33,347 nt of DNA from a virus. Below, piece by piece: positions 22,642 through 29,977 of the stretch. Both the position numbers and the translations under genes were made by a program. The notes under the pieces were generated by a model. It was not told the DNA's origin, did no database searches, and was given only the letters and a program-made list of their open reading frames with translations. The stretch's first letter is position 1. The number at the start of each line of letters is the position of its first letter. The stretch lies in the IMG/VR virus record IMGVR_UViG_3300020056_001226, positions 1-33,347 of that record; one strand, 5' to 3'.

Positions 22642-22670
22642 ATACTACTACAGATAGAGTCAAATGTCAA
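22642..22670 (-). promoter_or_regulatory. 61: Sigma70-type promoter placing the start at the primase ATG
   Basis: The minus strand has TTGACA (22665-22670), a 17-base spacer and TAGTAT (22642-22647); TATACT at 22639 would need a 20-base spacer. The -10 box ends six bases before the ATG at 22635, so transcription should begin at or within a base of the start codon. The TTGACA is in CCTATTGACATTTG, shared with the 10303-10332 promoter. Confidence 0.6.
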
Positions 22671-23599
22671 TAGGATAAGAAACGTTTTCCTAATTTTTTA
22701 GATATTTCTAAATGCTCTAGATATGCTGGAAATTCTGGCACTTCAGAAGGAAGTTCGATGGTGTCTAATAATTTAAAACAAAGTCTTTGATTTTGTTTTC
22801 TAATAGTAAGGGTTTCTTTGTGTATTTTCTCCATACCAACTTCTTCCCTGAGTCTTTTTAGTTCCATCACCAAAGCACGAGCTCTTAGATATGGATTTGG
22901 TTCGTTGTCATAGGAATAATCAACGATATTGAGTGGAAAACGAAATCCCCATTCCATAAGGGGTTTCATCATAAAGCAATTTCCAAAGATCATTGGGAGG
23001 CGCATTCCAAGAAAAGGTTTCCAAGTCTTCTCCGTGTAGAATGTGTGGTCTTCGTGCGTCTCTACCACCAAGTCAATTAGACAAAGATCATACCAAGGCG
23101 GAAACCTGTGAGTTTTTTGTTGATTTGAACCAGACCAAACAACTCTTCCTACGTCTTGCCGAATAGGTTCAACGACATCTCTGTAAATACCCTTTCCAGC
23201 AAAGGTCAAGTATTGACTTACACATTTGTTCCACAACAAAAGATCGAAAATCATTTCTCGGTGGGGTCTTAGTTGACCCAACATGCATGTGTAGAATTGA
23301 GCGGGGGGTCTTGTGGTTTGCCAGTATCTTTTGGGGTCGGTTGCGTCATTGTCCCACACCATGCGAATAGTATCGACTAGCCAAAACCAAGGATAAATTA
23401 TTTTTTGGTGATTTGGTTTTAAATTTTGCGGTGGATCAAGACATCCAGTAACTTCTATATAGGATTTTGCTTGTAATTTAGAATAGTCGTAGTCTGGTCT
23501 TATTTCTGCTTCATTTGCGTTATAATAAAGAATATCTTCTTCTGCGTAATTTCCGTCCAGAAGCTTTTGTATTTTTTCGTTACTATCAAGTAGAATCAT
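22667..23599 (-). CDS. TEKTWKP-motif protein, paralogue of 1499-2491, 310 aa
   Basis: The C-terminal half has EDHTFYTEKTWKPFLGMRLP, IFGNCF and GFRFPLNIVDYSYDNEP, in the same order as the 330-residue protein at 1499. Upstream regions differ, with a Trp-rich stretch YPWFWLVDTIRMVW specific to this copy. The 'TEK.W' plus 'P...FG' pattern suggests a relative of GT10-type glycosyltransferases, at low certainty. There is no Shine-Dalgarno sequence before the ATG at 23599, and the promoter -10 box ends six bases away, so the mRNA is probably leaderless. The gene lies at the boundary between the early and late regions. Confidence 0.65.
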   Translation of the reverse strand: MILLDSNEKIQKLLDGNYAEEDILYYNANEAEIRPDYDYSKLQAKSYIEVTGCLDPPQNLKPNHQKIIYPWFWLVDTIRMVWDNDATDPKRYWQTTRPPAQFYTCMLGQLRPHREMIFDLLLWNKCVSQYLTFAGKGIYRDVVEPIRQDVGRVVWSGSNQQKTHRFPPWYDLCLIDLVVETHEDHTFYTEKTWKPFLGMRLPMIFGNCFMMKPLMEWGFRFPLNIVDYSYDNEPNPYLRARALVMELKRLREEVGMEKIHKETLTIRKQNQRLCFKLLDTIELPSEVPEFPAYLEHLEISKKLGKRFLSY

Positions 23600-23605
23600 T
23601 ACAAA

Positions 23606-23635
23606 ATAATATCACTAGGGGAGGGGATTTGTCAA
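23606..23635 (-). promoter_or_regulatory. Sigma70-type promoter placing the start at an ATG
   Basis: TTGACA (23630-23635), an 18-base spacer and TATTAT (23606-23611) lie on the minus strand, with TGA before the -10 box (extended -10). The TTGACA overlaps the stop codon of the upstream coiled-coil gene. Only six bases separate the -10 box from the ATG at 23599, so the transcript should be leaderless, as predicted for the primase. Confidence 0.7.
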
Positions 23636-24093
23636 GATAAAAATCCAGATAAAAATTGGGAATTCCCAATTATAAATCCAAGAGTGGCAGCTGCGCCCAT
23701 AATTAACCATTGGCGTCTCTCAATGTGCCTAATGCGATCCTCTTCTTTCGCCTGATGTCTGTTCATATCAGAACGCAAATCATTGATTGCGGTCATAATA
23801 CTTTTCGTCTCATCCTTCATTTCATCCGCTAGTTCTCTCTGAACAGTAGAAATGCGAGAATGCAGTTGTTCATATCTTTGATCAAACATGGAAAACTGTT
23901 GCTCCAATTCTACTTCTGTGGCGTTTAGTCTTGTTTCATGGGAGGACAAAACTTCACGGATGGACACGTTTAGTTCGGTGATTTTCTCAATAGATAAATC
24001 TAGTCTACTAAAGAATCCGTCCAGTTTGTGCATTTCGGATTCCAGTACAGCTATTCTTGAATCATTTGTTTTTGCTGGTTGTCTAGTTGACAT
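23632..24093 (-). CDS. Coiled-coil protein with C-terminal membrane anchor, 153 aa
   Basis: Residues about 10-125 form a long heptad coiled coil (for example LEQQFSMFDQRYEQLHSRIS). A single membrane span, LIMGAAATLGFIIGNSQFL, lies near the C-terminus. The layout resembles XhlA-type and other phage membrane-associated coiled-coil proteins that work near lysis or the tail. It may also be a virion protein, as it lies at the start of the late-looking region. Its ATG is 11 bases inside the upstream gene. Confidence 0.7.
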   Translation of the reverse strand: MSTRQPAKTNDSRIAVLESEMHKLDGFFSRLDLSIEKITELNVSIREVLSSHETRLNATEVELEQQFSMFDQRYEQLHSRISTVQRELADEMKDETKSIMTAINDLRSDMNRHQAKEEDRIRHIERRQWLIMGAAATLGFIIGNSQFLSGFLS

Positions 24094-24628
24094 TGAGATG
24101 CCTCTTCTTCTTTTTTCTACGTTGAAGAGGCATTAGAGATGGATTGCGGCCTGGTTCGCCCTGAGCGTCTGTTCCTAATCCGGCGATGTTTCCACCTACC
24201 ATAGGCCCAGCAGCGTTGGCTATTTCCTCTCCCATTGCAAAATATCTAAATGGGAGTTTTCCCGATTCTAATATTTTTGCCTCGCTGATAATGTTTTCAT
24301 CTTGAGAATACATATCAATTAAAATATCAAAGTCTTCTTCTGACATTTCATCTACATCACTCTGTTCTCTCAAAATAGCGATGGCAGCAGCAAATGTCAA
24401 CAGTCTCTTTGCATTTCTATCTGGAGATTTCATCAATGATCTTTTAATTTTGAAGGCTAATCTATCGAGCATTGTATAAGAATCTAGTTCGGATGAAGTA
24501 CTAGGTTCTTTGATCTTGTTACCGTCTTTATCAACAATACCTTGAATATATGCTGGGTGCTGAGTAATAGGTTGAGAAAACATTCTCAATATTCTGTAAG
24601 CAATTAGCGTGTCTACTACTCTTGACAT
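24083..24628 (-). CDS. Hypothetical late-region protein with basic tail, 181 aa
   Basis: The protein starts MSRVVDTLIAYRILRMFSQP. It has a helical central region (NAKRLLTFAAAIAILREQSD), an acidic stretch (DEMSEEDFDILIDMYSQDE), and a basic tail PLQRRKKKKRHLNVN. There is no domain I recognise. It shares one base with the gene before it and overlaps the coiled-coil gene by 11 bases, so the three form one unit. Location beside fibre-like and modular virion genes suggests a structural or assembly role, which the sequence does not confirm. Confidence 0.6.
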   Translation of the reverse strand: MSRVVDTLIAYRILRMFSQPITQHPAYIQGIVDKDGNKIKEPSTSSELDSYTMLDRLAFKIKRSLMKSPDRNAKRLLTFAAAIAILREQSDVDEMSEEDFDILIDMYSQDENIISEAKILESGKLPFRYFAMGEEIANAAGPMVGGNIAGLGTDAQGEPGRNPSLMPLQRRKKKKRHLNVN

Positions 24629-25005
24629 TAAATATTCCTAAGTATGTTTATAACATGAAAGTCGAGTGGTATCTCATCACCCCTTACTCCACCACTAACT
24701 ATTGATTCTATAGGCATTCTATTAATGAATACTAAAAAAGTTTTTAAAATTGGCCAATGTTTTTTATCAATCTTAAAAAACAATAGTGGTGTCGCAGCAC
24801 CGTCAAGGACATTATACAACACAATTAAGTGATTCAAAATTAATCTATCGTTCAGTACTCCAGTTCTTTCATACCTTGTGAACAATCTCTTCAAATATTT
24901 AAATCTTTTTATGTCTTCTTCAAAATCTTCCATGCCAGAACATTCTGGACTATTGTAGTGTTTTAAAGCATAAACAAGATAATTATCTTCACTCAATTCT
25001 ACCAT
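24628..25005 (-). CDS. Conserved-looking late-region phage protein, 125 aa
   Basis: The protein starts MVELSEDNYLVYALKHYNSP. It is largely helical (FEEDIKRFKYLKRLFTRYER; LILNHLIVLYNVLDGAATPL) with an Ile-rich C-terminus. The pattern resembles small conserved proteins that lie near tail and structural genes in T4-like marine phages, none with a known role. The ATG is preceded by an AT-rich leader without a strong ribosome site. It is followed directly by the 181-residue gene. Confidence 0.65.
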   Translation of the reverse strand: MVELSEDNYLVYALKHYNSPECSGMEDFEEDIKRFKYLKRLFTRYERTGVLNDRLILNHLIVLYNVLDGAATPLLFFKIDKKHWPILKTFLVFINRMPIESIVSGGVRGDEIPLDFHVINILRNI

Positions 25006-25020
25006 ATTATTATTCTTATC

Positions 25021-25464
25021 TTATGTTACTACAGCCGTTCCCCCAATCATCCACCATTTTGACCCTGCAAAAATTAGAGTAGCAGTATCACCAACATTAG
25101 AGAAGGTGATGGTGTCATGACCAAGATCACTGTCATCCAATATCATATTAATCTGACTAGAATTGGATGTCATTATAATTATTTTCATTTGTCCTTCTAC
25201 ACCAGCGGACATTGTGAGTGTTCCGCTTGCGCCTGGACTATTGATAAGATGTACGTTGACAAGGTTAGACAACGCACCTGCACCAGTAATTGTTTCATGA
25301 TCGCCAATAGAAACTTTATCGGCAAAAACAGTAGGTGTCGGAACCTGACCAAAAACATTGGCAACAGTTACCTTTTTGCTATCCGAACTCTGAACCACAT
25401 AAAGTGTGTCATCAGCGGCTACAGAAGTAGCCGCATTTAGTTCTGAAAGTTTTGCATCAGCCAT
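25021..25464 (-). CDS. Fibre-like virion protein, 147 aa
   Basis: The N-terminus MADAKLSELNAATSVAADDT, followed by LYVVQSSDSKKVTVANVFG, is the pattern I see at the start of tail-fibre and other virion proteins. The remainder is rich in Gly, Thr, Ser and Ile with short beta strands (GTLTMSAGVEGQMKIIIMTS; FAGSKWWMIGGTAVVT), consistent with a trimeric beta fold. The AGGAG ribosome site precedes the ATG but also forms the 3' arm of the hairpin at 25470-25499. A late-promoter-like box lies in the hairpin loop region. Confidence 0.7.
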   Translation of the reverse strand: MADAKLSELNAATSVAADDTLYVVQSSDSKKVTVANVFGQVPTPTVFADKVSIGDHETITGAGALSNLVNVHLINSPGASGTLTMSAGVEGQMKIIIMTSNSSQINMILDDSDLGHDTITFSNVGDTATLIFAGSKWWMIGGTAVVT

Positions 25465-25469
25465 GAAAT

Positions 25470-25499
25470 ACTCCTAATCTAAAAGTATTTATTAGGAGT
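25470..25499 (-). promoter_or_regulatory. Hairpin that would sequester the ribosome site
   Basis: Perfect 8-base inverted arms (actcctaa at 25470-25477 and ttaggagt at 25492-25499, plus-strand reading) are separated by 14 bases. In mRNA the downstream arm contains the AGGAG ribosome site of the gene at 25021-25464, and the upstream arm contains the stop codon of the preceding gene. Read-through mRNA should hide the site. A transcript starting in the loop would leave it free. Confidence 0.6.
25486..25493 (-). promoter_or_regulatory. Weak T4-type late promoter variant inside the hairpin
   Basis: AATAAATA (one mismatch from TATAAATA) is followed by CTTTTAG, close to the T4 late consensus TATAAATACTATT. 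It overlaps the TAA of the upstream gene. The predicted start, six or seven bases downstream, falls in the hairpin loop, after the upstream arm and before the ribosome-site arm. Confidence 0.45.
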
Positions 25500-25893
25500 C
25501 TGGGAACTCGTCATCGTCATCATCGGCAGTTGCAACAGCAGTACCAGTTCCTACGCCAGCACCAGTAGCGGTGAAGACTGTGCCTGGGTTAGAGTCTGTG
25601 GCGCCAACCAATGTGAAGTCGGTGTCACCTGTAGTAAGAATTTTGTACTCTGTACCATTAACAAGTGCTGTAGCAACAACACCAACTGCGGCTTCGTATT
25701 CAGCATCAGTAGCGGCATCTGCCATTGCAACAAGAGTTTCATAGACAACTCTAGAACCCTGTACTTTACGGCGAACCCAACCAGGCTGTGCGATGCCTGG
25801 GGTTGCGGCAACTTCTGCTTCGTCAACCATGAAGATTTCTGAAGCAGGAATACCCGTAACTACGGGTTTTGTGGACTTAGACCAAGCGGACAT
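25492..25893 (-). CDS. Virion-like protein with acidic tail, 133 aa
   Basis: The N-terminal region (SKSTKPVVTGIPASEIFMVD; PGWVRRKVQGSRVVYETLVA) is followed by an Ala-rich helix and by a Gly/Thr/Val beta repeat region (NGTEYKILTTGDTDFTLVGA). It ends in a run of five Asp and EFPDS. The Gly/Thr repeat resembles modules in phage virion proteins. An AAAGGAG ribosome site and a consensus late promoter at 25925 precede it, supporting abundant late expression. It may be a head or tail surface protein; no family is certain. Confidence 0.65.
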   Translation of the reverse strand: MSAWSKSTKPVVTGIPASEIFMVDEAEVAATPGIAQPGWVRRKVQGSRVVYETLVAMADAATDAEYEAAVGVVATALVNGTEYKILTTGDTDFTLVGATDSNPGTVFTATGAGVGTGTAVATADDDDDEFPDS

Positions 25894-25924
25894 TGTTATT
25901 CTCCTTTAGAGGTTTTTGTTTTGA

Positions 25925-25932
25925 TATTTATA
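25925..25932 (-). promoter_or_regulatory. T4-type late promoter
   Basis: A perfect TATAAATA box on the minus strand lies 32 bases upstream of the ATG at 25893 and overlaps the TAA of the preceding 706-residue gene (GTATAAATATC). T4 late promoters consist of this box alone, recognised with gp55 and gp33. The match, spacing and downstream virion-like gene support late use. Confidence 0.75.
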
Positions 25933-28048
25933 CATGCTTCATAAAGTGATCGTGACTCTTATGGGCAGACGTTTGCATCTTATGTTTGTCAGCAGGTTTA
26001 CTGTTCATATACTTGTTCAAAAATTTGGCAGCATGGCCCTTGCTGATCTTGTGCGTCTTCCCATCTTGAAACTGAACCTCTTTACCAACAGTAATTGCTT
26101 TTCGCATCTGAGGTACAATGTGTTCGATTTCTTTTGCATTAGATGCGTCACTGACTTTTGCGGGTTTAGAGTCTTTCTTGGTAGGAGCAAGACCTTTCTT
26201 GTCATCCGCATCGTAATCTCTTTTTGCCTGAGCAAAAGCCCTGTTAGCAGCGCTCTCTTCAATCTCTTCGTTGGCAATGGCACCTTTGATCTCTTTGCTA
26301 GTTGCACCAGCCTTCCAAGCAGAGTTTGCAAGTTTAGTGTCTTTTGGATTTTTTCTAAGTTTGTCGAGAAGTTCTTTGCGAGTACCACCCTGTGAAGGTG
26401 CGTTGATACCAGCGATTGCAACTTCACTGATACCCTTCTTCGCCTTGAGTCTATCCTTTGCAGCAGCGGCATCTTTGTTAGAAATACGGAAACCACCCGT
26501 GTCATGTGATTCCTTATCCTTTGACATCTTGCCAGACTTAGCGTAAGAGTTCTTCATGGTGTAGTTTTCGTTCTTCGCCTTGTGTGCGTCATCTACACTG
26601 TTGAAAAACTTCTTCTTCTCTTCGTCAGACATTGATGCAAGAGACTTGCCAGTTTTCTTCAACATGGCCTGAAACTTTTCTTTGTAGGACATTTCTGCGA
26701 TTTCATCAACAGAATCTTCTTGAGACTCTTCGTTCTGTTTCTGCAATTCTTTCCTAACACGAGGATGATCAGAGAGACCTTTCTTGACCTTTTCCATCGC
26801 CTTAGATGCACCTGTCATGTTTCCACCAGCATATCTCTTATCACGAGCAATACCCACGCCCATCTTAATATCTTTTGCAGTCATACCCTCTTCAATTTCG
26901 ACTTCTTCCTTGATGCCTGGGTCTGTTTCCTTCTCGGTCTTTGCAACTTTACGAGAAAGTCTCTCAGCAGCCTTCTTGGCACGTTGGCGAGAATCTTCTG
27001 CATCGGCGGCAGGGTTCTTAGTTCTATACTCGTCTAATTTTGCCTTCTTAGCTGCAGCAAAGGGGTTGTTCGTGTTCACAGTAGTTTCCTCTTCGGTCTC
27101 TTCTTTGGAGAGTTTAGCGGCAATTGCCATCTCTCTTCTTTTTTCTTTTGACTTACCTTTAAACTGAGGGGCATCAGACTTTTGGAAGTCTTTGATAACT
27201 TCACCCATGTCCATGTCTTCGATCTTTTCGTCAAGTTCTGTTTCTTCGTTTGTGGGTTTTACTCTTTTGAATTTGCGTTCCCACACACTATGGTCTTTTC
27301 CAGTTTGTTCACCCGCCTGTTTAAGAGTCCACCCTATGCCTGGGGGTCTTTTGCCAACTGGATGTTTAATGCGTTCTGTTTCTAACTTTTCGTCAAGTTC
27401 GACTTCTTCTTTCTTTAGTTTTTTCATCCTTTCACGATGCTTGTCGAAAACAGCTTGTTTTTCCTTTTCACTGGACTGCGGTTTCTTTCTTGCATCATAC
27501 TGTCCAGTGTCAACTTCTTCACTGACAGTCTTCCAACTACCACCGGCCTTTTTATACATCTTGGCGGCCCAACCATTGGCGTAAGCAGAAGGGTAGACAT
27601 CAAACTTTGATTTTGCCTGCGACTTATACTTAGACCACAATTTTGGGTTTGTTGGGACATTCTTCTCTTCAAGAGTTTCAATGTCCAACAAAAATGTTTC
27701 CCATTCATTCAGTTCTACATCATCACTTTCATCGGCCGAGTTGATCTCACTCTCTTCGGTCTGATAGCGATTCTTTTGGGTGTGTTGTCTTGCCCGTTGA
27801 AATACCGTATCGTCACCAAGAACGATATACATCATAGAATTCAACAGAGTGTTTACTGCATCTCTTTCCTGTGGCGTTCCAACTTTTCCCATTTGTAGTT
27901 TTTCTAAACCACGTTTTAGGATGGGAAGTTTGCCTGTTGACATCAAACCCTGTCTGACCAACATATCAAGTCTTCTTGACATATCTGCTTCCAATAGGTC
28001 TGTCTGTCCAGAAGCAAGAATATCCCTGATATTTCTTTCAACTGGCAT
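25928..28048 (-). CDS. Large modular charged virion-type protein, 706 aa
   Basis: This mosaic protein consists of short Lys-rich modules joined by acidic linkers. Linkers are seen at about 212-220 (KKEEVELDEK), 267-275 (NEETELDEK), 380-387 (KEEVEIEEG), 440-452 and 593-599. Modules include LWSKYKSQAKSKFDVYPSAY (about 137-175), HPVGKRPPGIGWTLKQAGEQ (229-263), SYKEKFQAMLKKTGKSLASM (454-495) and a C-terminal KISKGHAAKFLNKYMNSKPA (646-706). Such modules are typical of late proteins in T4-like marine phages. The linkers may be sites for a prohead-type protease, or flexible spacers. A late promoter precedes it. It may be packaged with DNA in the head. Confidence 0.75.
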   Translation of the reverse strand: MPVERNIRDILASGQTDLLEADMSRRLDMLVRQGLMSTGKLPILKRGLEKLQMGKVGTPQERDAVNTLLNSMMYIVLGDDTVFQRARQHTQKNRYQTEESEINSADESDDVELNEWETFLLDIETLEEKNVPTNPKLWSKYKSQAKSKFDVYPSAYANGWAAKMYKKAGGSWKTVSEEVDTGQYDARKKPQSSEKEKQAVFDKHRERMKKLKKEEVELDEKLETERIKHPVGKRPPGIGWTLKQAGEQTGKDHSVWERKFKRVKPTNEETELDEKIEDMDMGEVIKDFQKSDAPQFKGKSKEKRREMAIAAKLSKEETEEETTVNTNNPFAAAKKAKLDEYRTKNPAADAEDSRQRAKKAAERLSRKVAKTEKETDPGIKEEVEIEEGMTAKDIKMGVGIARDKRYAGGNMTGASKAMEKVKKGLSDHPRVRKELQKQNEESQEDSVDEIAEMSYKEKFQAMLKKTGKSLASMSDEEKKKFFNSVDDAHKAKNENYTMKNSYAKSGKMSKDKESHDTGGFRISNKDAAAAKDRLKAKKGISEVAIAGINAPSQGGTRKELLDKLRKNPKDTKLANSAWKAGATSKEIKGAIANEEIEESAANRAFAQAKRDYDADDKKGLAPTKKDSKPAKVSDASNAKEIEHIVPQMRKAITVGKEVQFQDGKTHKISKGHAAKFLNKYMNSKPADKHKMQTSAHKSHDHFMKHV

Positions 28049-28083
28049 GTAAATTCTCCAAAATAATATTTAATGTTTCAATA

Positions 28084-28091
28084 TATTTATA
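28084..28091 (-). promoter_or_regulatory. T4-type late promoter
   Basis: A perfect TATAAATA, followed by TATTG, lies on the minus strand 36 bases upstream of the ATG at 28048. It overlaps the TAA of the radical SAM gene. GGAG precedes the start codon of the 706-residue gene it should drive. Confidence 0.75.
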
Positions 28092-29697
28092 AAGATAACT
28101 TCTTCTGTTTGTACTCTTCTATAGAATCTTTGACCATTTCTCTGGGTGGATTCATCATACTAGGCAGTTCTCTAAATGTTTTGGTCAACATATCATTCTT
28201 TGTAAATCCAACTCCCTGCCAATTTGACTGATTAAAGATAGGTACACCACGATCCCAGTATCTTTCGTGTCCAAATATTTCTTCCTGCACGCCAATGAAT
28301 GCTTCAATATAGTCAAAGTGTTCGTTTTTCCAGAGGTAACTACCCATTTGAAACTGTGGTGAGTTTACATCTGGAACCATTTTCTTAATTCTCCACTTAA
28401 AATAGTCAGCAATATTTGGGTTGTTGTAAATATGATCCAGTCTATCCCCAACTGGTTTAATTTCTATTGGTTGCAAGGTTGTATATCCATATTTATCCAT
28501 ATTGTTGGACATATCATTGGGTCTCGAAAACCCGCTATCCCTAATGATGTGTAGAGGAAACATTGATACTGCCTCACCATACCAATTTTCGTCAATCCAT
28601 TTGAATGTTTTGTCCAGTGTTTCTCTGGTTTCGTGAGGTAGTCCCCAAATAAAACTCATTTCGCCACGATAAAAATCATTGTGTTTGAGGAAATATTTCT
28701 TTGCTTCTAATATACCAGGCAGGATTTTTTCTGGGTCTCCCCCTTTACCAATTGCTTTAGCAGATGCATGATTCGTAGATTCGATGCCATACAAGTGACT
28801 GTTAAATCTCATCCTTGCCAGTTCTTCCAGATCACCTTCCCTCATGGTCATTAGATCAGCACGAACATATCCAGTGAAATTTGGTTTGAAGTCCAATGAT
28901 TGAACAACATCACCGTACTTTCTTATTTTTTCAACATAATCATTGAATGTGTCATCTGTAATAATGTATTCTGTAAGACCCCACTTGTCGTAATTTTCTT
29001 TGATGTTTGTTTCAAAGTCTTCTTTGCTACGAGTGTAGTCTTCTTTAACCCCTAGAATCGGGAAGTTGCAATAAGAACACTTGAAACGGCAACCACGAGA
29101 TGTCTCCATAGAAACAACTTCATAAGGTTTGATAAAATCTCTTTCCTCGTATTTGATGGAGAGTATTGGCCATGGCCATGCGTTGTATTCTTTTGTTCTC
29201 CAACAATCAACATGTTTCACAACTGGCATATGTGGAAACATCTGAAGATCGACACACTTGGGGTTTCCTTCTAATACTGCTTTGATACCAAGTTCTCCGT
29301 ATCCAGAGACGTAGTAATCTATGTTTGGTATCTGTACAATAGACCACACATCTTGACTACCAGCGCATGTGGTGACATGTGGATAAGTTTCTTTGATGTG
29401 TTTGAACAATTCAAGAACTACTGGGGCGCTAAGAAAAAAGATTCCGCCAATACCAACAAGTCTGGTATCTGGCCCAATCCTACTTTTACAAAGTTCTTTT
29501 AGTTCTTCAATTGTCCAAGAAAAGATAAAATCTACCACCTCAACATCAAGATCAAACTCATCTCTTATGTAGGTAGCAATTCTATATGTTCCAGAAGTTC
29601 TACTTCTGGTTTCATACACTGGTTCATCACCAAACTCTTTTACTGTATTTGCATATCCCGCCATTCCAGTAAAAAGTAACACATCAACTTTTGACAT
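28087..29697 (-). CDS. B12-binding-type radical SAM enzyme, 536 aa
   Basis: A radical SAM enzyme with the iron-sulfur motif C203-x3-C207-x2-C210 in SRGCRFKCSYCNF. The preceding 190 residues have a Rossmann-like layout (TRLVGIGGIFFLSAPVVLEL; VTTCAGSQDVWS; NIDYYVSGYGE) typical of the cobalamin-binding domain of class B radical SAM enzymes, though no D-x-H-x-x-G motif is visible. GIESTNHASAKAIGKG and FIWGLPHETRETLDKTFKWI are usual later motifs. Relatives methylate or rearrange unreactive carbons. The substrate is unknown; a protein or glycan is possible. It lies between virion genes, and a TATTAATA box (29718) could be a weak late promoter. Confidence 0.85.
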   Translation of the reverse strand: MSKVDVLLFTGMAGYANTVKEFGDEPVYETRSRTSGTYRIATYIRDEFDLDVEVVDFIFSWTIEELKELCKSRIGPDTRLVGIGGIFFLSAPVVLELFKHIKETYPHVTTCAGSQDVWSIVQIPNIDYYVSGYGELGIKAVLEGNPKCVDLQMFPHMPVVKHVDCWRTKEYNAWPWPILSIKYEERDFIKPYEVVSMETSRGCRFKCSYCNFPILGVKEDYTRSKEDFETNIKENYDKWGLTEYIITDDTFNDYVEKIRKYGDVVQSLDFKPNFTGYVRADLMTMREGDLEELARMRFNSHLYGIESTNHASAKAIGKGGDPEKILPGILEAKKYFLKHNDFYRGEMSFIWGLPHETRETLDKTFKWIDENWYGEAVSMFPLHIIRDSGFSRPNDMSNNMDKYGYTTLQPIEIKPVGDRLDHIYNNPNIADYFKWRIKKMVPDVNSPQFQMGSYLWKNEHFDYIEAFIGVQEEIFGHERYWDRGVPIFNQSNWQGVGFTKNDMLTKTFRELPSMMNPPREMVKDSIEEYKQKKLSL

Positions 29698-29719
29698 TTT
29701 TTATCCATTCATAAAGATA

Positions 29720-29968
29720 TTAATAAATTTTTTTCAAATCGTACCCAACATCACCCACCATTTTTATTTCGTGTCTCTTTCCTTCCATATCAACAAAAAT
29801 AATATGTTTGGTAGTAAGTTTTACTATTTTTTTACAATGATATGTCTTTGGGGCCCCAGACTCAATTCGTGAACCATCCGGCATAACTTGCGCTGGGCCT
29901 GGGAAGAATACAGTAAGTTCATATTCTTCTGTGAACCATAGTTTGATTTTTTCTATTAACCATTTCAT
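29720..29968 (-). CDS. Hypothetical small protein, 82 aa
   Basis: The protein starts MKWLIEKIKLWFTEEYELTV and is rich in beta strands, with VFFPGPAQVMPDGSRIESGA in the middle. KTYHCKKIVKLTTKHIIFVD suggests a small beta barrel. There is no motif I recognise. A GAGGAAATC ribosome site, which also contains the stop codon of the SGNH gene upstream, precedes the ATG. Its stop overlaps a TATTAATA box before the radical SAM gene. It may assist that enzyme, but this is only a position-based guess. Confidence 0.6.
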   Translation of the reverse strand: MKWLIEKIKLWFTEEYELTVFFPGPAQVMPDGSRIESGAPKTYHCKKIVKLTTKHIIFVDMEGKRHEIKMVGDVGYDLKKIY

Positions 29969-29977
29969 TTGATTTCC

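Noticed and set aside
26017-26505. Arg/Lys-rich minus-strand frame inside the 706-residue gene
   Set aside because: It is a different-frame shadow; the main frame has recognisable cassettes and linkers.
27192-27584. Plus-strand Ser/Phe-rich open frame of 130 codons
   Set aside because: It is the antisense shadow of the Lys/Glu-rich 706-residue protein, whose codons read as Phe/Ser/Leu in reverse.
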